From Pedobacter sp. AK013 (GTDB taxonomy: Bacteria > Bacteroidota > Bacteroidia > Sphingobacteriales > Sphingobacteriaceae): a DNA stretch of 60,057 bases. The stretch covers positions 38,874 through 98,930 of the forward strand of contig NZ_JACHCQ010000028.1 in the NCBI RefSeq assembly GCF_014205835.1, written 5' to 3'. The first letter of the stretch is position 1. Every line of letters begins with the position of its first letter. Both the position numbers and the translations under genes were made by a program. Below, piece by piece: positions 8,742 to 18,286 of the stretch. The notes beneath the pieces were generated by a model that saw only the letters and a list, made by a program, of their open reading frames with translations, did not search any database and had not been told where the DNA came from.

Positions 8742-9956
8742 ATGGGAACTCACAATATTAATTTTAGTGAACAGTTTGAGTTTACAGGTAAAGTAAAAAC
8801 ATTAAGCATCGTTGGTATCGCTTTAGGTGCCATTGCTATCGCTTACGGTTTTTTTAGTGGCCATCAAGAGCGTACTTTTGCTAACCTGTTGCTTATGGCA
8901 TATTACTTTGCATGCGTTTGTATGTCGGGTACATTTTTCCTGGCTGTTCAATATGTAGCTCAGGCAGGTTGGTCTGCATCAATTTTACGTGTACCGCAGG
9001 CTATGGCAAAAACTTTGCCTATTGCAGCTGTAATACTGGTTGTCGTAATTTCGGCAGGTTTGTACACACATAACTTATACCACCACTGGCACGCTGATGG
9101 ACTAACTGTAGAGGGGAGTCCTAACTATGATGCCATCATTGCAGGTAAATCAGTTTTCTTGAATGTACCTTTCTTTTTAGGTCGCCAAGTAGTGTTTTTA
9201 GGTGTTTATAGTATTTTCTCGATCATGTTTGTTAAGTTTTCTTATAACGAGGATTTAGCAGGTGGTTTAAATTCTTATAGAAAGAGCTTTAAAAATGCTT
9301 GTATATTCTTGGTAATTTACGGTTTTACAACGCCAATCTTTGCTTTCGATACTGTAATGTCATTAGAGGCACACTGGTTCTCAACGATGTTCGGTTGGTA
9401 TAACTTCGCCGCTATGTGGGTAAGTAGTTTAGCTACTATTGCAATTATTCTTATTTTATTAAGAAGAGCAGGTTATATGCAATGGGTTAACAATAGCCAC
9501 TTGCACAATTTAGGTCAGTTTATTTTTGGTTTCTCTATCTTCTGGACATATGTATGGTTTGCCCAATTCTTATTGATCTACTATGCAAACATGCCTGAAG
9601 AGACTGTATATTTCTACAAGCGCTTTGAGTATTACAAGTTCTGGTTTTTCTTAAACCTTGCCATGAACTTCTTAGCGCCAGTATTATTATTAATGGACAG
9701 AGATAACAAAAGAACAGATGCAAAATTATTGTTCGTTGCTATCGTGGTATTGTTAGGTCACTGGGTAGATTATTACCAAATGATTATGCCAGGAACGGTA
9801 GAAGAAGGACATAATGGTTTCGGTATTATTGAAATAGGTACTGCACTAGGTTTCGTAGGATTGTTTACCTTTACGGTTTTAACATCATTGAGCAAAAAAC
9901 CTTTAATTGCAAAGAACCACCCATTATTACAAGAAAGTTTGCATCATCAACTGTAG
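8742..9956 (+). CDS. actF: Alternative complex III subunit ActF (quinol:cytochrome c oxidoreductase membrane subunit)
   Basis: This 404-residue polytopic membrane protein has about ten helices and is the second, PsrC-like large membrane subunit of alternative complex III, paralogous in fold to ActC. Characteristic segments are GTFFLAVQYVAQAGW near 70, FWTYVWFAQFLLIYYANMPEE near 270, and the closing GHWVDYYQMIMPG. It follows actE by 14 bp and completes the actABCDEF set. Confidence 0.93.
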   Translation: MGTHNINFSEQFEFTGKVKTLSIVGIALGAIAIAYGFFSGHQERTFANLLLMAYYFACVCMSGTFFLAVQYVAQAGWSASILRVPQAMAKTLPIAAVILVVVISAGLYTHNLYHHWHADGLTVEGSPNYDAIIAGKSVFLNVPFFLGRQVVFLGVYSIFSIMFVKFSYNEDLAGGLNSYRKSFKNACIFLVIYGFTTPIFAFDTVMSLEAHWFSTMFGWYNFAAMWVSSLATIAIILILLRRAGYMQWVNNSHLHNLGQFIFGFSIFWTYVWFAQFLLIYYANMPEETVYFYKRFEYYKFWFFLNLAMNFLAPVLLLMDRDNKRTDAKLLFVAIVVLLGHWVDYYQMIMPGTVEEGHNGFGIIEIGTALGFVGLFTFTVLTSLSKKPLIAKNHPLLQESLHHQL

Positions 9957-10025
9957 TGGTGATAAGATAAAGCAAATATTTAATTATTATTATAATTAGC
10001 AGTACAGCGTACTACTTTTAAGAAA

Positions 10026-11255
10026 ATGAGTTTAAGAAAGTTTATAACGAATAAAACGACCGCAGCTTTAGCAGTATTGATTACTGTTTTTGCAAACACT
10101 AGCGTATTTGCGCAAGATGCAGCAGGTGCTGCCGCGGCACCGAAAGTTGATATGGGCGAGGTTTATAAATCGGTAATATTTTATATTCTGGTTTTCCTTG
10201 CTGTATGCTTATTCATTGCAATTATTGGTAAAGCAATAAAAGTGTATGAGTTAAGCCGCGAAGCACAAGGTAAACCTGTTGGCATTAACTGGAACAGGGT
10301 ACACGCAAGTTTATTTGCACTGTTTTTAGTGATCGGTTTATATGGTGTATATTGGGAATATACAGTGCATGGGTCAATGTTACTTCCTGATGCCGCATCT
10401 GAGCATGGAAAGAAAATTGATGAGATGTTTAATTTAACATTAATCATTACCACTATTGTATTTGTAGTTACACACATCTTATTGTTCGGGTTTTCTTATA
10501 TTTATAAATATTCTGCTAAAAGAAAAGCTTACTACTATCCACACAATAATACCATCGAAAAAATCTGGACGATCGTTCCGGCTTTAGTATTAACTGTTTT
10601 GGTATTAATGGGTTTCTTAACCTGGAGATCTATTTTCTTCAAAGTTGAAGATCCAAACAACAAACCATTACAGATAGAAGTTACTTCTGAGCAGTTTAAA
10701 TGGTCTATCCGTTATCCTGGAGCTGACGGAATAGTAGGTAACAAAAATTACAAGTTAACTACAGCTACCAACCCATTGGGTATCGATTTTAAAGATATCA
10801 ACTCTCGTGATGACGAAATGGCTGATGAGATGGTGCTTCCTGTAGGTAAACCGGTTAAACTGATTTTAACCAGTAAAGATGTAATTCACAGTTTTTATAT
10901 GCCACACTTCAGGGTACAGTTAAATACCGTACCGGGTATGAGAACTATGTTTGAGTTTACGCCTACAAAAACTACTGCAGAAATGCAGCAAGAAACTAAC
11001 GATCCTAACTTTAAGTACCTATTTTTATGTGCTAAAATCTGTGGATCTGGTCACTACAATATGCAAAAGGTTGTACGTGTAGTTTCTGAGGCCGAGTACA
11101 AAACTTGGATAGCTGAACAGAAAACATACTTAAACGACGATTTAAGAAAACAATTTAATTTGCCAGTGGCACCTGCAGCTGTAAAATCAGTAGCAGATTC
11201 AGCAACTAAAGATTCAGTAGCTGTAAAAACTAACCAAATGGCTTTAAATAAATAA
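10026..11255 (+). CDS. coxB: Cytochrome c oxidase subunit II
   Basis: This 409-residue heme-copper oxidase subunit II carries the binuclear copper A site that receives electrons from cytochrome c. A signal peptide ends at FAQ. The copper A ligands are present: H288 (VIHSFYMPHF), C335 and C339 (CAKIC), H343 and M346 (GHYNM). The residue between the cysteines is Lys337 rather than the Glu of mitochondrial subunit II; its contact there is through the backbone. The protein is longer than classical subunit II because it has extra N-terminal helices. There is no fused cytochrome c domain, so ActE or another cytochrome must donate electrons. It lies 23 bp upstream of coxA. Confidence 0.95.
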   Translation: MSLRKFITNKTTAALAVLITVFANTSVFAQDAAGAAAAPKVDMGEVYKSVIFYILVFLAVCLFIAIIGKAIKVYELSREAQGKPVGINWNRVHASLFALFLVIGLYGVYWEYTVHGSMLLPDAASEHGKKIDEMFNLTLIITTIVFVVTHILLFGFSYIYKYSAKRKAYYYPHNNTIEKIWTIVPALVLTVLVLMGFLTWRSIFFKVEDPNNKPLQIEVTSEQFKWSIRYPGADGIVGNKNYKLTTATNPLGIDFKDINSRDDEMADEMVLPVGKPVKLILTSKDVIHSFYMPHFRVQLNTVPGMRTMFEFTPTKTTAEMQQETNDPNFKYLFLCAKICGSGHYNMQKVVRVVSEAEYKTWIAEQKTYLNDDLRKQFNLPVAPAAVKSVADSATKDSVAVKTNQMALNK

Positions 11256-11278
11256 TATTAAGCAGGAGCGAACGAATT

Positions 11279-13159
11279 ATGTCAACAATAGCATTACACG
11301 ACGAACACAATCACGATCACGCTGATCATGGGCATCATAAAGAGACTTTGATTTCAAAGTACATCTTTAGTATGGATCATAAAATGATTGCTAAGCAATT
11401 TTTGATTACCGGTATTATTATGGCGGTAATAGCAATGGGCTTATCAATTTTATTCCGTATTCAATTGGCATGGCCAGATCAAAACTTCCCGTTCTTAGAA
11501 ACATTTTTAGGTAAATGGGCTGAAGGTGGTCGTATTAAACCCGATTTCTACCTTGCTTTAGTAACCATTCATGGTACCATTATGGTATTCTTTGTACTAA
11601 CAGCTGGGTTGAGTGGTACATTTAGTAACTTACTTATTCCGCTTCAAATTGGAGCAAGAGATATGGCGTCGCCATTCTTAAACATGCTTTCATACTGGTT
11701 CTTCTTTATGGCCTGTGTGATCATGATGTCATCGTTCTTTATCCAAACAGGTCCTGCATCTGGTGGTTGGACGGTTTACCCACCGTTATCTGTAGTTGCC
11801 AAGGCAATGCCAGGATCGGGAATGGGTATGACTTTGTGGTTAGTGAGTATGGTGCTTTTCGTTGCGTCATCTTTAATGGGTGGTATTAACTATGTAAGTA
11901 CAATCTTAAACATGCGTACTAAAGGTATGGACCTTTGGAAAATGCCGTTAACCATTTGGGCTTTCTTTTTGACTGCTATTTTAGGTATTTTATCATTCCC
12001 TGTTCTTGTAGCTGGTGTGGTATTAATGGTATTCGACCGTAGTTTTGGAACAAGTTTCTATTTATCAGATATCGTAATGGGTACTGACATTTTACCAAAC
12101 GAAGGTGGTTCGCCGATTTTATGGCAGCACTTATTCTGGTTCTTAGGTCACCCTGAGGTATATATTGTAATTATGCCGGCATTGGGTATCTCATCTGAGG
12201 TTATCTCTGTAAACTCACGTAAACCGATCTTCGGTTATCATGCAATGGTTTACTCTTTAATTGGTATTACTGTATTATCATTTATCGTTTGGGGTCACCA
12301 CATGTTTGTAACCGGGATGAACCCATTGTTAGGTGGTGTGTTTATGATTACTACGTTGATCATTGCAGTACCATCGGCAGTAAAAACCTTTAACTATTTA
12401 GCAACATTATGGCGTGGTAATATCCGTTTCACCCCAGCAATGTTATTTGCTATCGGTTTGGTATCATTTTTTATCTCTGGTGGTTTAACCGGTATCTTCT
12501 TAGGAAATGCTTCATTAGATATTAACTTACACGATACCTATTTTGTTGTTGCCCACTTCCACCTGGTAATGGGATCTGCAGCAATCTTCGGTATGCTTGC
12601 AGGTGTTTATCACTGGTTCCCTAAAATGTTCGGAAGAATGATGAATGCTAAATTAGGATATTTACACTTCTGGTTAACTTTTATTGCAGCTTACCTGGTA
12701 TTCTTCCCACTTCACTTCTTAGGTTTGGATGGTGTACCTCGTCGTTACTATGCATTTACCGAGTTTGAGTTTATGAAAAAATGGTTAACTGTTAACGTAT
12801 TTGTAACATGGGCAGCTATTATGGCGGCACTTGCTCAGGTAGCGTTCTTGTTTAACTTCTTTTACTCAATATTCAAAGGAAAAGTATCTCCTCAAAACCC
12901 TTGGGAATCTAATACATTAGAGTGGACTGCTCCGGTAGAACACTTACATGGTAACTGGCCAGGAGAAATCCCAACTGTTTACAGATGGCCTTACGATTAT
13001 AGTAAACCAGGACATGATGCAGACTTTATTCCTCAAACTGTTCCTTTCTCTCAAACAATGAGCTCTAATTTACCTCACGATTTTGAAGGAAATGAAGAAG
13101 CGGAGAAAATACAGCAAGATTGGGAATTAGCTAACCCTGTTGCAGAAAACAAGGGCTAG
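11279..13159 (+). CDS. coxA: Cytochrome c oxidase subunit I
   Basis: This 626-residue catalytic subunit reduces O2 at the heme a3-CuB centre and pumps protons. All ligands are visible: low-spin heme His98 (TIHGT), CuB His291 in HPEVY with Tyr295 for the His-Tyr crosslink, His340/His341 (GHHMF), and His426/His428 (VAHFHL) for heme a3 and heme a. The N-terminal 20 residues are unusually His-rich (HDEHNHDHADHGHH), which could bind metal, though no role is shown. About twelve transmembrane helices are expected. A stem-loop follows before ctaA. Confidence 0.97.
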   Translation: MSTIALHDEHNHDHADHGHHKETLISKYIFSMDHKMIAKQFLITGIIMAVIAMGLSILFRIQLAWPDQNFPFLETFLGKWAEGGRIKPDFYLALVTIHGTIMVFFVLTAGLSGTFSNLLIPLQIGARDMASPFLNMLSYWFFFMACVIMMSSFFIQTGPASGGWTVYPPLSVVAKAMPGSGMGMTLWLVSMVLFVASSLMGGINYVSTILNMRTKGMDLWKMPLTIWAFFLTAILGILSFPVLVAGVVLMVFDRSFGTSFYLSDIVMGTDILPNEGGSPILWQHLFWFLGHPEVYIVIMPALGISSEVISVNSRKPIFGYHAMVYSLIGITVLSFIVWGHHMFVTGMNPLLGGVFMITTLIIAVPSAVKTFNYLATLWRGNIRFTPAMLFAIGLVSFFISGGLTGIFLGNASLDINLHDTYFVVAHFHLVMGSAAIFGMLAGVYHWFPKMFGRMMNAKLGYLHFWLTFIAAYLVFFPLHFLGLDGVPRRYYAFTEFEFMKKWLTVNVFVTWAAIMAALAQVAFLFNFFYSIFKGKVSPQNPWESNTLEWTAPVEHLHGNWPGEIPTVYRWPYDYSKPGHDADFIPQTVPFSQTMSSNLPHDFEGNEEAEKIQQDWELANPVAENKG

Positions 13160-13180
13160 TTTAAGCTAAAATAAAATTTT

Positions 13181-13226
13181 AAAAGGGGTATCTGATTAAG
13201 TTTCTGCTTATCCGGATACCCTTTTC
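13181..13226 (+). terminator. Stem-loop between coxA and ctaA
   Basis: AAAAGGGGTATC (13181-13192) can pair with GGATACCCTTTT (13214-13225) across a 21-base loop, with one bulged G. The A-rich/T-rich flanks make it terminator-like. It may act as a partial terminator that lowers expression of the downstream assembly genes relative to the oxidase. Confidence 0.55.
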
Positions 13227-13240
13227 ATCTTAATAGATAT

Positions 13241-14299
13241 ATGGTCAGCAGATCAGAACAACGTTTCATTAACATTAATCTGATAACCATCGTAGTTACG
13301 CTATTGGTTATACTTGCCGGTGGTATTGTACGCAGTACCGGATCGGGCATGGGTTGTCCGGATTGGCCAAAATGTTTCGATCGTTACATCCCGCCAACTG
13401 ATGTATCGCAACTTCCTGCTAACTATAAAGAGAAATATGTTGCAGGTAGGTTAAAAAAGAATGAGAAATTTGCCAAATACTTAGAAAGTATGGGTAAGGT
13501 AGCCTTAGCTGATAGTATTAGGCATGATAAAAGTATCACGATACCTGAAGAGTTTAATCCAACTAAAACCTGGACTGAGTACTTGAACAGATTGGCTGGG
13601 GTAGCAGCTGGAATATTCTTGTTTTTAACAGTAGTTTATTCTTTTACTTACCGTAAAACAGCTAAACGTATTATTATACTCAGTATTTTAAATCTTTTAG
13701 TAGTAGGATACCAAGGTTGGTTGGGTTCGATAGTGGTATCTACAAACCTGGCACAATGGGTAGTAACCGTACACATGTTGTTGGCGCTGGTTATTTTAGC
13801 GATATCTATTTATACCTATAATTACGCAAAGCAATTAAACAAAGCGCCTTCTGTAATTATGTACCGTATAGCGTGGCTAAAGGGATTTTTGTTCTTTACC
13901 CTTGTAATTAGTATCGTTCAAATTGTTTTAGGAACCGAGGTTAGAGAAGGGGTAGATGTGATTGCAAAGTCGCTTTCTTACGGAAGCAAGAATACATGGA
14001 TTTCGAAAGTAGGAGAAGTATTCTCTTATCACCGTGATTTAGCTATACTCGTAGTAATTGCCAATGCAGTAGTGTATAAAATGGTTATCGACCGTTTTAG
14101 TGGTAAAGCTGCACCGTTGTTAACCGCAAGGTTGATGTTAATAACGCTCCTCATACAGTTATTAAGTGGTTTTGCATTAGCATATATAGCTTTTCCATCT
14201 GCAGCGCAGGCATTGCATATTTTGTTCTCTACGCTGTTATTTAGTTTACAGTTTTACCTGTACTTATTGGTTTACCGAACAAGTACATATAAACAATAA
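13241..14299 (+). CDS. ctaA: Heme A synthase (COX15/CtaA family)
   Basis: This 352-residue membrane protein converts heme O to heme A for the oxidase encoded upstream. It shows the family start GGIVRSTGSGMGCPDWPKCF (residues 26-45), then about eight hydrophobic helices, and conserved histidines in VTVHMLLAL and SYHRDLA. A roughly 60-residue soluble insert between helix 1 and helix 2 (FDRYIPPTD onwards) is typical of Bacteroidota forms. It is followed 12 bp later by ctaB. Confidence 0.92.
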   Translation: MVSRSEQRFININLITIVVTLLVILAGGIVRSTGSGMGCPDWPKCFDRYIPPTDVSQLPANYKEKYVAGRLKKNEKFAKYLESMGKVALADSIRHDKSITIPEEFNPTKTWTEYLNRLAGVAAGIFLFLTVVYSFTYRKTAKRIIILSILNLLVVGYQGWLGSIVVSTNLAQWVVTVHMLLALVILAISIYTYNYAKQLNKAPSVIMYRIAWLKGFLFFTLVISIVQIVLGTEVREGVDVIAKSLSYGSKNTWISKVGEVFSYHRDLAILVVIANAVVYKMVIDRFSGKAAPLLTARLMLITLLIQLLSGFALAYIAFPSAAQALHILFSTLLFSLQFYLYLLVYRTSTYKQ

Positions 14300-14311
14300 T
14301 ATTTAAGAAAA

Positions 14312-15220
14312 TTGAAGCAATATCTTTCAGATTTTTCTAAACTCATCAAATTCAGGCTATCGTTTACGGTAGTGTTTTCGGCGTCGATTTCTTTTTTAAT
14401 CGGACAGAAAATGCAGGTAGGTAGAGGCCATATCCCTAGTATTGATTGGGGGAACTGGTTAATCTTAATTGCTGGTGGTTTTTTGGTAACCGCTGCTGCA
14501 AACTGCTTTAACGAAATTATAGAGAAAGACCTGGATAAATTAATGTCGAGGACTAAAGATCGGCCTATGCCTGCTGGTAGAATGACTACCGGACAAGGAT
14601 TAATTTTAGGTGTATTCATGGCATTTTTAGGTACCTGGTTACTCGGTAAATTAAACCTGGAAACAGGTTTACTCTCTGTATTCTCGATACTGTTATATGC
14701 CTTTGCTTATACGCCACTGAAAAGAAAATCTCCAATTGCTGTATTTGTAGGTGCTATTCCTGGTGCTTTACCACCACTTATCGGTTATTTGGCTGCATTT
14801 GGTAGTTTAAAAGCCGAATTATTCCACGAAATTGACTATTATATTGCAGGCATTCTATTTTTAATCCAGTTTGTATGGCAGTTTCCACATTTTTGGGCCA
14901 TTGCCTGGGTTTTGGATGATGATTATAAGAAAGCAGGTTTTAGGCTGTTACCAACCAAGAAAAGAGACAAAACCTCTGCCTTACTTACTTTTTTAAGTAC
15001 TTTGGTTTTAATTCCGGTGAGTTTATTGCCAACTATTTATGGTTTTGGCGGTTATTATATTGCTGGTTTATCATTAATCGCTGGATTGATATTTAGCTGG
15101 CTGGCTTTTAAACTTTTAATGAAGAGAGAATTGGCAGAGGCCAAGAAAGTGATGTTCTGTTCGTTTTTTTACATCCCAGCAGTACAGTTGGGCTTATTAT
15201 TAAATTTTATAGCAAAATAA
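14312..15220 (+). CDS. ctaB: Protoheme IX farnesyltransferase (heme O synthase)
   Basis: This 302-residue UbiA-family prenyltransferase adds a farnesyl group to heme B, giving heme O. The first aspartate-rich motif is NCFNEIIEKDLDKLMSRTKDRP, with the second in DDDYKKAGFRLLPT. About nine membrane helices are predicted. The only start that keeps the conserved N-terminus (KLIKFRLSFTVV) is TTG at 14312, because an in-frame stop overlaps the ctaA stop just upstream. The TTG start may keep expression low. It overlaps no neighbour and sits between ctaA and the subunit III genes. Confidence 0.92.
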   Translation: MKQYLSDFSKLIKFRLSFTVVFSASISFLIGQKMQVGRGHIPSIDWGNWLILIAGGFLVTAAANCFNEIIEKDLDKLMSRTKDRPMPAGRMTTGQGLILGVFMAFLGTWLLGKLNLETGLLSVFSILLYAFAYTPLKRKSPIAVFVGAIPGALPPLIGYLAAFGSLKAELFHEIDYYIAGILFLIQFVWQFPHFWAIAWVLDDDYKKAGFRLLPTKKRDKTSALLTFLSTLVLIPVSLLPTIYGFGGYYIAGLSLIAGLIFSWLAFKLLMKRELAEAKKVMFCSFFYIPAVQLGLLLNFIAK

Positions 15221-15223
15221 TTT

Positions 15224-15802
15224 ATGGTGCTAACAATGGAAAAGATGCAGGATACGTTTGACCCAAAACCAAGAAAATTTATAGTCTGGTTATTTGTCGT
15301 ATCATCAACAATTATGTTTGGTGGTTTTACCAGTTATTACCTGGTATTTGCTGCCTCGAAAGGAAAGGGACACGGTTTAGTATTGCCCGATGCTTTTATT
15401 TACTCTAGTTTGGTTATTATTGCCAGTAGCATCACCTTGGTGCTTGCATCAAAGGCTTTAAAGAAACTAAACTTTAGCTTACAGCGCAATATGTTGTGGA
15501 TTACCGTAATATTAGCCATTGCTTTTGGTGTTATGCAGTTTAATGCATGGGGAAGTATGGTGCGGACCGGTGCAACTTTAGTAGGAAATAACGCAGCAAT
15601 ATCATTTATTTATGTGGTATCTGGCATGCACTTATTACACATTATTGGCGGTGTTGGCCTTATTATTAATGCTTTAGCAGGTAGCTATAAAAACCTTCCT
15701 GTTGCCAAAGTCCAGTATAGAATGGAAATCGCTTCTATTTTTTGGCATTTTATAGATATATTATGGATATATCTGTATGTTTTTTTACTTTTGAACCGTT
15801 AA
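15224..15802 (+). CDS. Cytochrome c oxidase subunit III (first copy)
   Basis: This 192-residue, five-helix heme-copper oxidase subunit III family protein has FGGFTSYYLVFAA in the first helix and the closing WHFIDILWIYLYVFL motif typical of the family. ATG 15236 (MEKMQDTF) is an alternative start. A second, longer subunit III gene follows 31 bp downstream; two adjacent subunit III genes are a common arrangement in this group. It lies 3 bp after ctaB. Confidence 0.88.
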   Translation: MVLTMEKMQDTFDPKPRKFIVWLFVVSSTIMFGGFTSYYLVFAASKGKGHGLVLPDAFIYSSLVIIASSITLVLASKALKKLNFSLQRNMLWITVILAIAFGVMQFNAWGSMVRTGATLVGNNAAISFIYVVSGMHLLHIIGGVGLIINALAGSYKNLPVAKVQYRMEIASIFWHFIDILWIYLYVFLLLNR

Positions 15803-15833
15803 ATTTGTTAACAAACTATTATACTATTTCCAA

Positions 15834-16541
15834 ATGAATGCAGTATCACAATTAGATCAAGTTAAAACCGGACCATGGAATGGTGGTCGTTCTCCGTGGT
15901 CGGTAGAATATGGTAAAATCATGATGTGGTTTTTCCTTTTGTCAGATGCTTTTACCTTTTCATCTTTATTGATCTACTACGGCGCTCAGCGTTTTTCTAA
16001 ATTAACATGGCCAGATCCAGATTTGGTTTTCCAATCTATCCCTGGTATTAAAGATACAGGTGCACCGCTTGTTTTTGTGGGTATCATGACTTTTATCCTG
16101 ATCTTAAGCTCTGTAACCATGGTTATGGCAGTTGAGGCCGGACATCGTCGCGCTAAAAAAGAAGTAATAGGATGGCTTGTAGCGACCATTATCTTTGGTT
16201 TTATGTTCTTAGGCTGTCAGGCTTTAGAATGGAGCCACTTACACCACGAAGGTTTTTGGTGGGGAAGCATTCCATCTGCTGAAGAATTAAAACATTTATT
16301 TGATGGACCAGTTTCTTTAGTTGCTGCGCAACAGTTTGCAAATTTATTCTTTACCATTACAGGCTTTCACGGTTTCCACGTATTCAGTGGTGTAATGATC
16401 AACGTAATTATTTTAATCATGACGATTAATGGAACTTTCGAAAAAAGAGGTCATTATTTAATGGTAGAAAAAGTTGGTTTATACTGGCACTTTGTAGATT
16501 TAGTATGGGTGTTTGTATTTACATTCTTCTATTTGGTTTAA
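15834..16541 (+). CDS. coxC: Cytochrome c oxidase subunit III (second copy)
   Basis: This 235-residue subunit III stabilises subunit I and its proton uptake. Features are KIMMWFFLLSDAFTFSSLLIYY in helix 1, the GCQALEWSHL region, FFTITGFHGFHVFSGV, and a C-terminal YWHFVDLVWVFVFTFFYLV. It is longer than the first copy and has the conserved N-terminal WSVEYGKI segment. It is followed by the subunit IV gene 25 bp later. Confidence 0.92.
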   Translation: MNAVSQLDQVKTGPWNGGRSPWSVEYGKIMMWFFLLSDAFTFSSLLIYYGAQRFSKLTWPDPDLVFQSIPGIKDTGAPLVFVGIMTFILILSSVTMVMAVEAGHRRAKKEVIGWLVATIIFGFMFLGCQALEWSHLHHEGFWWGSIPSAEELKHLFDGPVSLVAAQQFANLFFTITGFHGFHVFSGVMINVIILIMTINGTFEKRGHYLMVEKVGLYWHFVDLVWVFVFTFFYLV

Positions 16542-16566
16542 TTTTCAATTTATAAAAATATTTAAC

Positions 16567-16920
16567 ATGTCAGAACATTCACATTTAGAAGAAGGACACG
16601 CGCATGGCGAACATGCTGGAATGGATAAAGCAAAAATCTGGAAAGTAGCAGGTATTTTAACGTTGATCACTGCAATTGAATTTATTATTGCATTGTGGGC
16701 TATTCCCGGGGGACATATTTCTCAGCATGTAGGTAACTATATTTATATTGCTTTAACACTGATAAAAGCATTCTATATTGTAGCGTATTTTATGCACTTA
16801 AAATATGAGAAACTAGGCTTACAGCTGGCATTGACGGTATCATTTATTTTCATTATTTACTTTATTGTTTTAATGTTAACAGAAGGTGGATTCTTAAACA
16901 TCCACATGATGAACCATTAA
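16567..16920 (+). CDS. Cytochrome c oxidase subunit IV-like protein
   Basis: This 117-residue small membrane protein has a His-rich soluble N-terminus (HSHLEEGHAHGEHAG) and three helices, including KAFYIVAYFMHLKYEK, which is characteristic of the prokaryotic subunit IV family. ATG 16567 is chosen because the longer frame from 16513 would run back into the coxC reading region. Its stop codon overlaps the next start by one base (TAATG), indicating translational coupling. Confidence 0.88.
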   Translation: MSEHSHLEEGHAHGEHAGMDKAKIWKVAGILTLITAIEFIIALWAIPGGHISQHVGNYIYIALTLIKAFYIVAYFMHLKYEKLGLQLALTVSFIFIIYFIVLMLTEGGFLNIHMMNH

Positions 16921-17615
16921 TGAAAAGAAGTCCTATAAAAAAGGTAATAATCCTGGTAAGCATTTTAGCTATACCGGGATTTTTGTTTTTTTACTTATTG
17001 CCACATTTCGCTAAAAACCGGTATAAAAGTTTACCCATCTTTGGTGAAAAGATAGTCGCGTCAACTTACCATAGTATAAAAGGGAAGAAAATTCCTGATA
17101 CTATTTATCATCTGGTTCCTGATTTTAAACTTATAAACCAGCATAAGGATACTGTTAACTGGAAATCGCTGGAGAACAAGATAGTGGTGCTGAATATATT
17201 TTATACCGGCGCAAACAATCAAGGAACAAGTAGCTACATTAAAAAACTAGCTGATGGCTATGAACAGAAACCCTTAGTTAAGTTTTTAAGTCTGTCTGTA
17301 GATCCGCTTGATGGAAGTAGAATAAAAGATTTTGCCGAACAGTTTAAGGCAAAAGCCGGAAAATGGGATTTTTTGGTAGGCGATACCATTCAAACCTATC
17401 CGCTAATTAGAAAAGGTTTGTTACTCGATGTAGTTGCAGATGAAACGAAGGAGAAAACCAATTTCATCTTTAGCAATAAAATAGTGCTTATCGATAATTT
17501 ACACCGTATAAGGGGTATTTATGATGCAGATAGTGCTGAAGCAAATGCCAGGTTGGAAGATGAAATAAAAGTGCTTATTGCCGAATATCTAAGGAACGTT
17601 AAAGACGGTAGGTAA
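16920..17615 (+). CDS. SCO1/SenC-family protein lacking the copper ligands
   Basis: This 231-residue membrane-anchored thioredoxin-fold protein fits the SCO family by position and by its ending (NKIVLIDNLHRIRGIYD). SCO proteins deliver copper to the copper A site with a CxxxC pair and a histidine. Here the expected cysteine positions are A98 and G102 (FYTGANNQGT), and the histidine position is F184 (FIFS instead of FIHS). All three ligands are therefore missing. The frame is intact and the gene is coupled to its upstream neighbour, so it is probably not a simple pseudogene. A structural or chaperone role without metal is possible. Confidence 0.82.
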   Translation: MKRSPIKKVIILVSILAIPGFLFFYLLPHFAKNRYKSLPIFGEKIVASTYHSIKGKKIPDTIYHLVPDFKLINQHKDTVNWKSLENKIVVLNIFYTGANNQGTSSYIKKLADGYEQKPLVKFLSLSVDPLDGSRIKDFAEQFKAKAGKWDFLVGDTIQTYPLIRKGLLLDVVADETKEKTNFIFSNKIVLIDNLHRIRGIYDADSAEANARLEDEIKVLIAEYLRNVKDGR

Positions 17616-17689
17616 TTGGTTTAGCGGTTAGTGTTTCATACTCCGAAGTCGATACATAAATAATAATATAAAAGAGATTTAAGAAACTC

Positions 17690-18232
17690 ATGGAAAATAG
17701 CCCGGTTGAGAAAAAATATAGTAAATGGATCATTATCCTATCCATTTTTATTCCTGTTGCAGTAGCATTTTTATTTGTGGTAAAGCTAAAAGATCTTGGT
17801 ATCGATGCGCCAACCCTGCCTTTTTTGCCACCTATATATGCTACCATTAACGGAATAACTGCCGTTTTATTAGTAGTGGCCGTATGGGCAATTAAAAACG
17901 GTAAAATAAACCTGCATCAAAATTTAATGAAAACAGCTATTGGTTGTTCTTTGCTATTTTTGGTGATGTACATTGCTTACCACATGACCACCCCATCTAC
18001 CAAATTCGGTGGAGAGGGTACAATTAAATATGTATATTTCTTTATTTTGTTAACGCATATCTTATTGTCGATAGCCATTATACCATTGGTATTGGTTACT
18101 TACGTAAGAGCATTAGCAGCGCGTTTCGACCGCCATAGAAAGATTGCAAAAATAACTTTTCCGTTATGGCTTTATGTTGCAATAACCGGTGTAGTAGTTT
18201 ATCTGATGATTTCGCCGTATTATCAATACTAG
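17690..18232 (+). CDS. DUF420 membrane protein (CtaM-like oxidase assembly factor)
   Basis: This 180-residue protein with about five helices belongs to DUF420. A family member, CtaM of Gram-positive bacteria, is needed for activity of heme A oxidases, and the position at the end of the oxidase cluster suits a similar role. The conserved MYIAYHMTTPSTKFGGEG and FFILLTHILLSIAIIPLVL segments carry histidines. The exact biochemical function is not known. A strong terminator follows. Confidence 0.85.
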   Translation: MENSPVEKKYSKWIIILSIFIPVAVAFLFVVKLKDLGIDAPTLPFLPPIYATINGITAVLLVVAVWAIKNGKINLHQNLMKTAIGCSLLFLVMYIAYHMTTPSTKFGGEGTIKYVYFFILLTHILLSIAIIPLVLVTYVRALAARFDRHRKIAKITFPLWLYVAITGVVVYLMISPYYQY

Positions 18233-18258
18233 TTTTTTCTGCTTAAAAAAATGCTGAG

Positions 18259-18286
18259 GCCTTACCTAACAAGTAAGGCTTTTTTA
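18259..18286 (+). terminator. Terminator of the respiratory operon
   Basis: GCCTTAC (18259-18265) pairs with GTAAGGC (18273-18279) around a 7-base loop, followed by TTTTTT. It lies 26 bp after the DUF420 stop. Confidence 0.85.
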
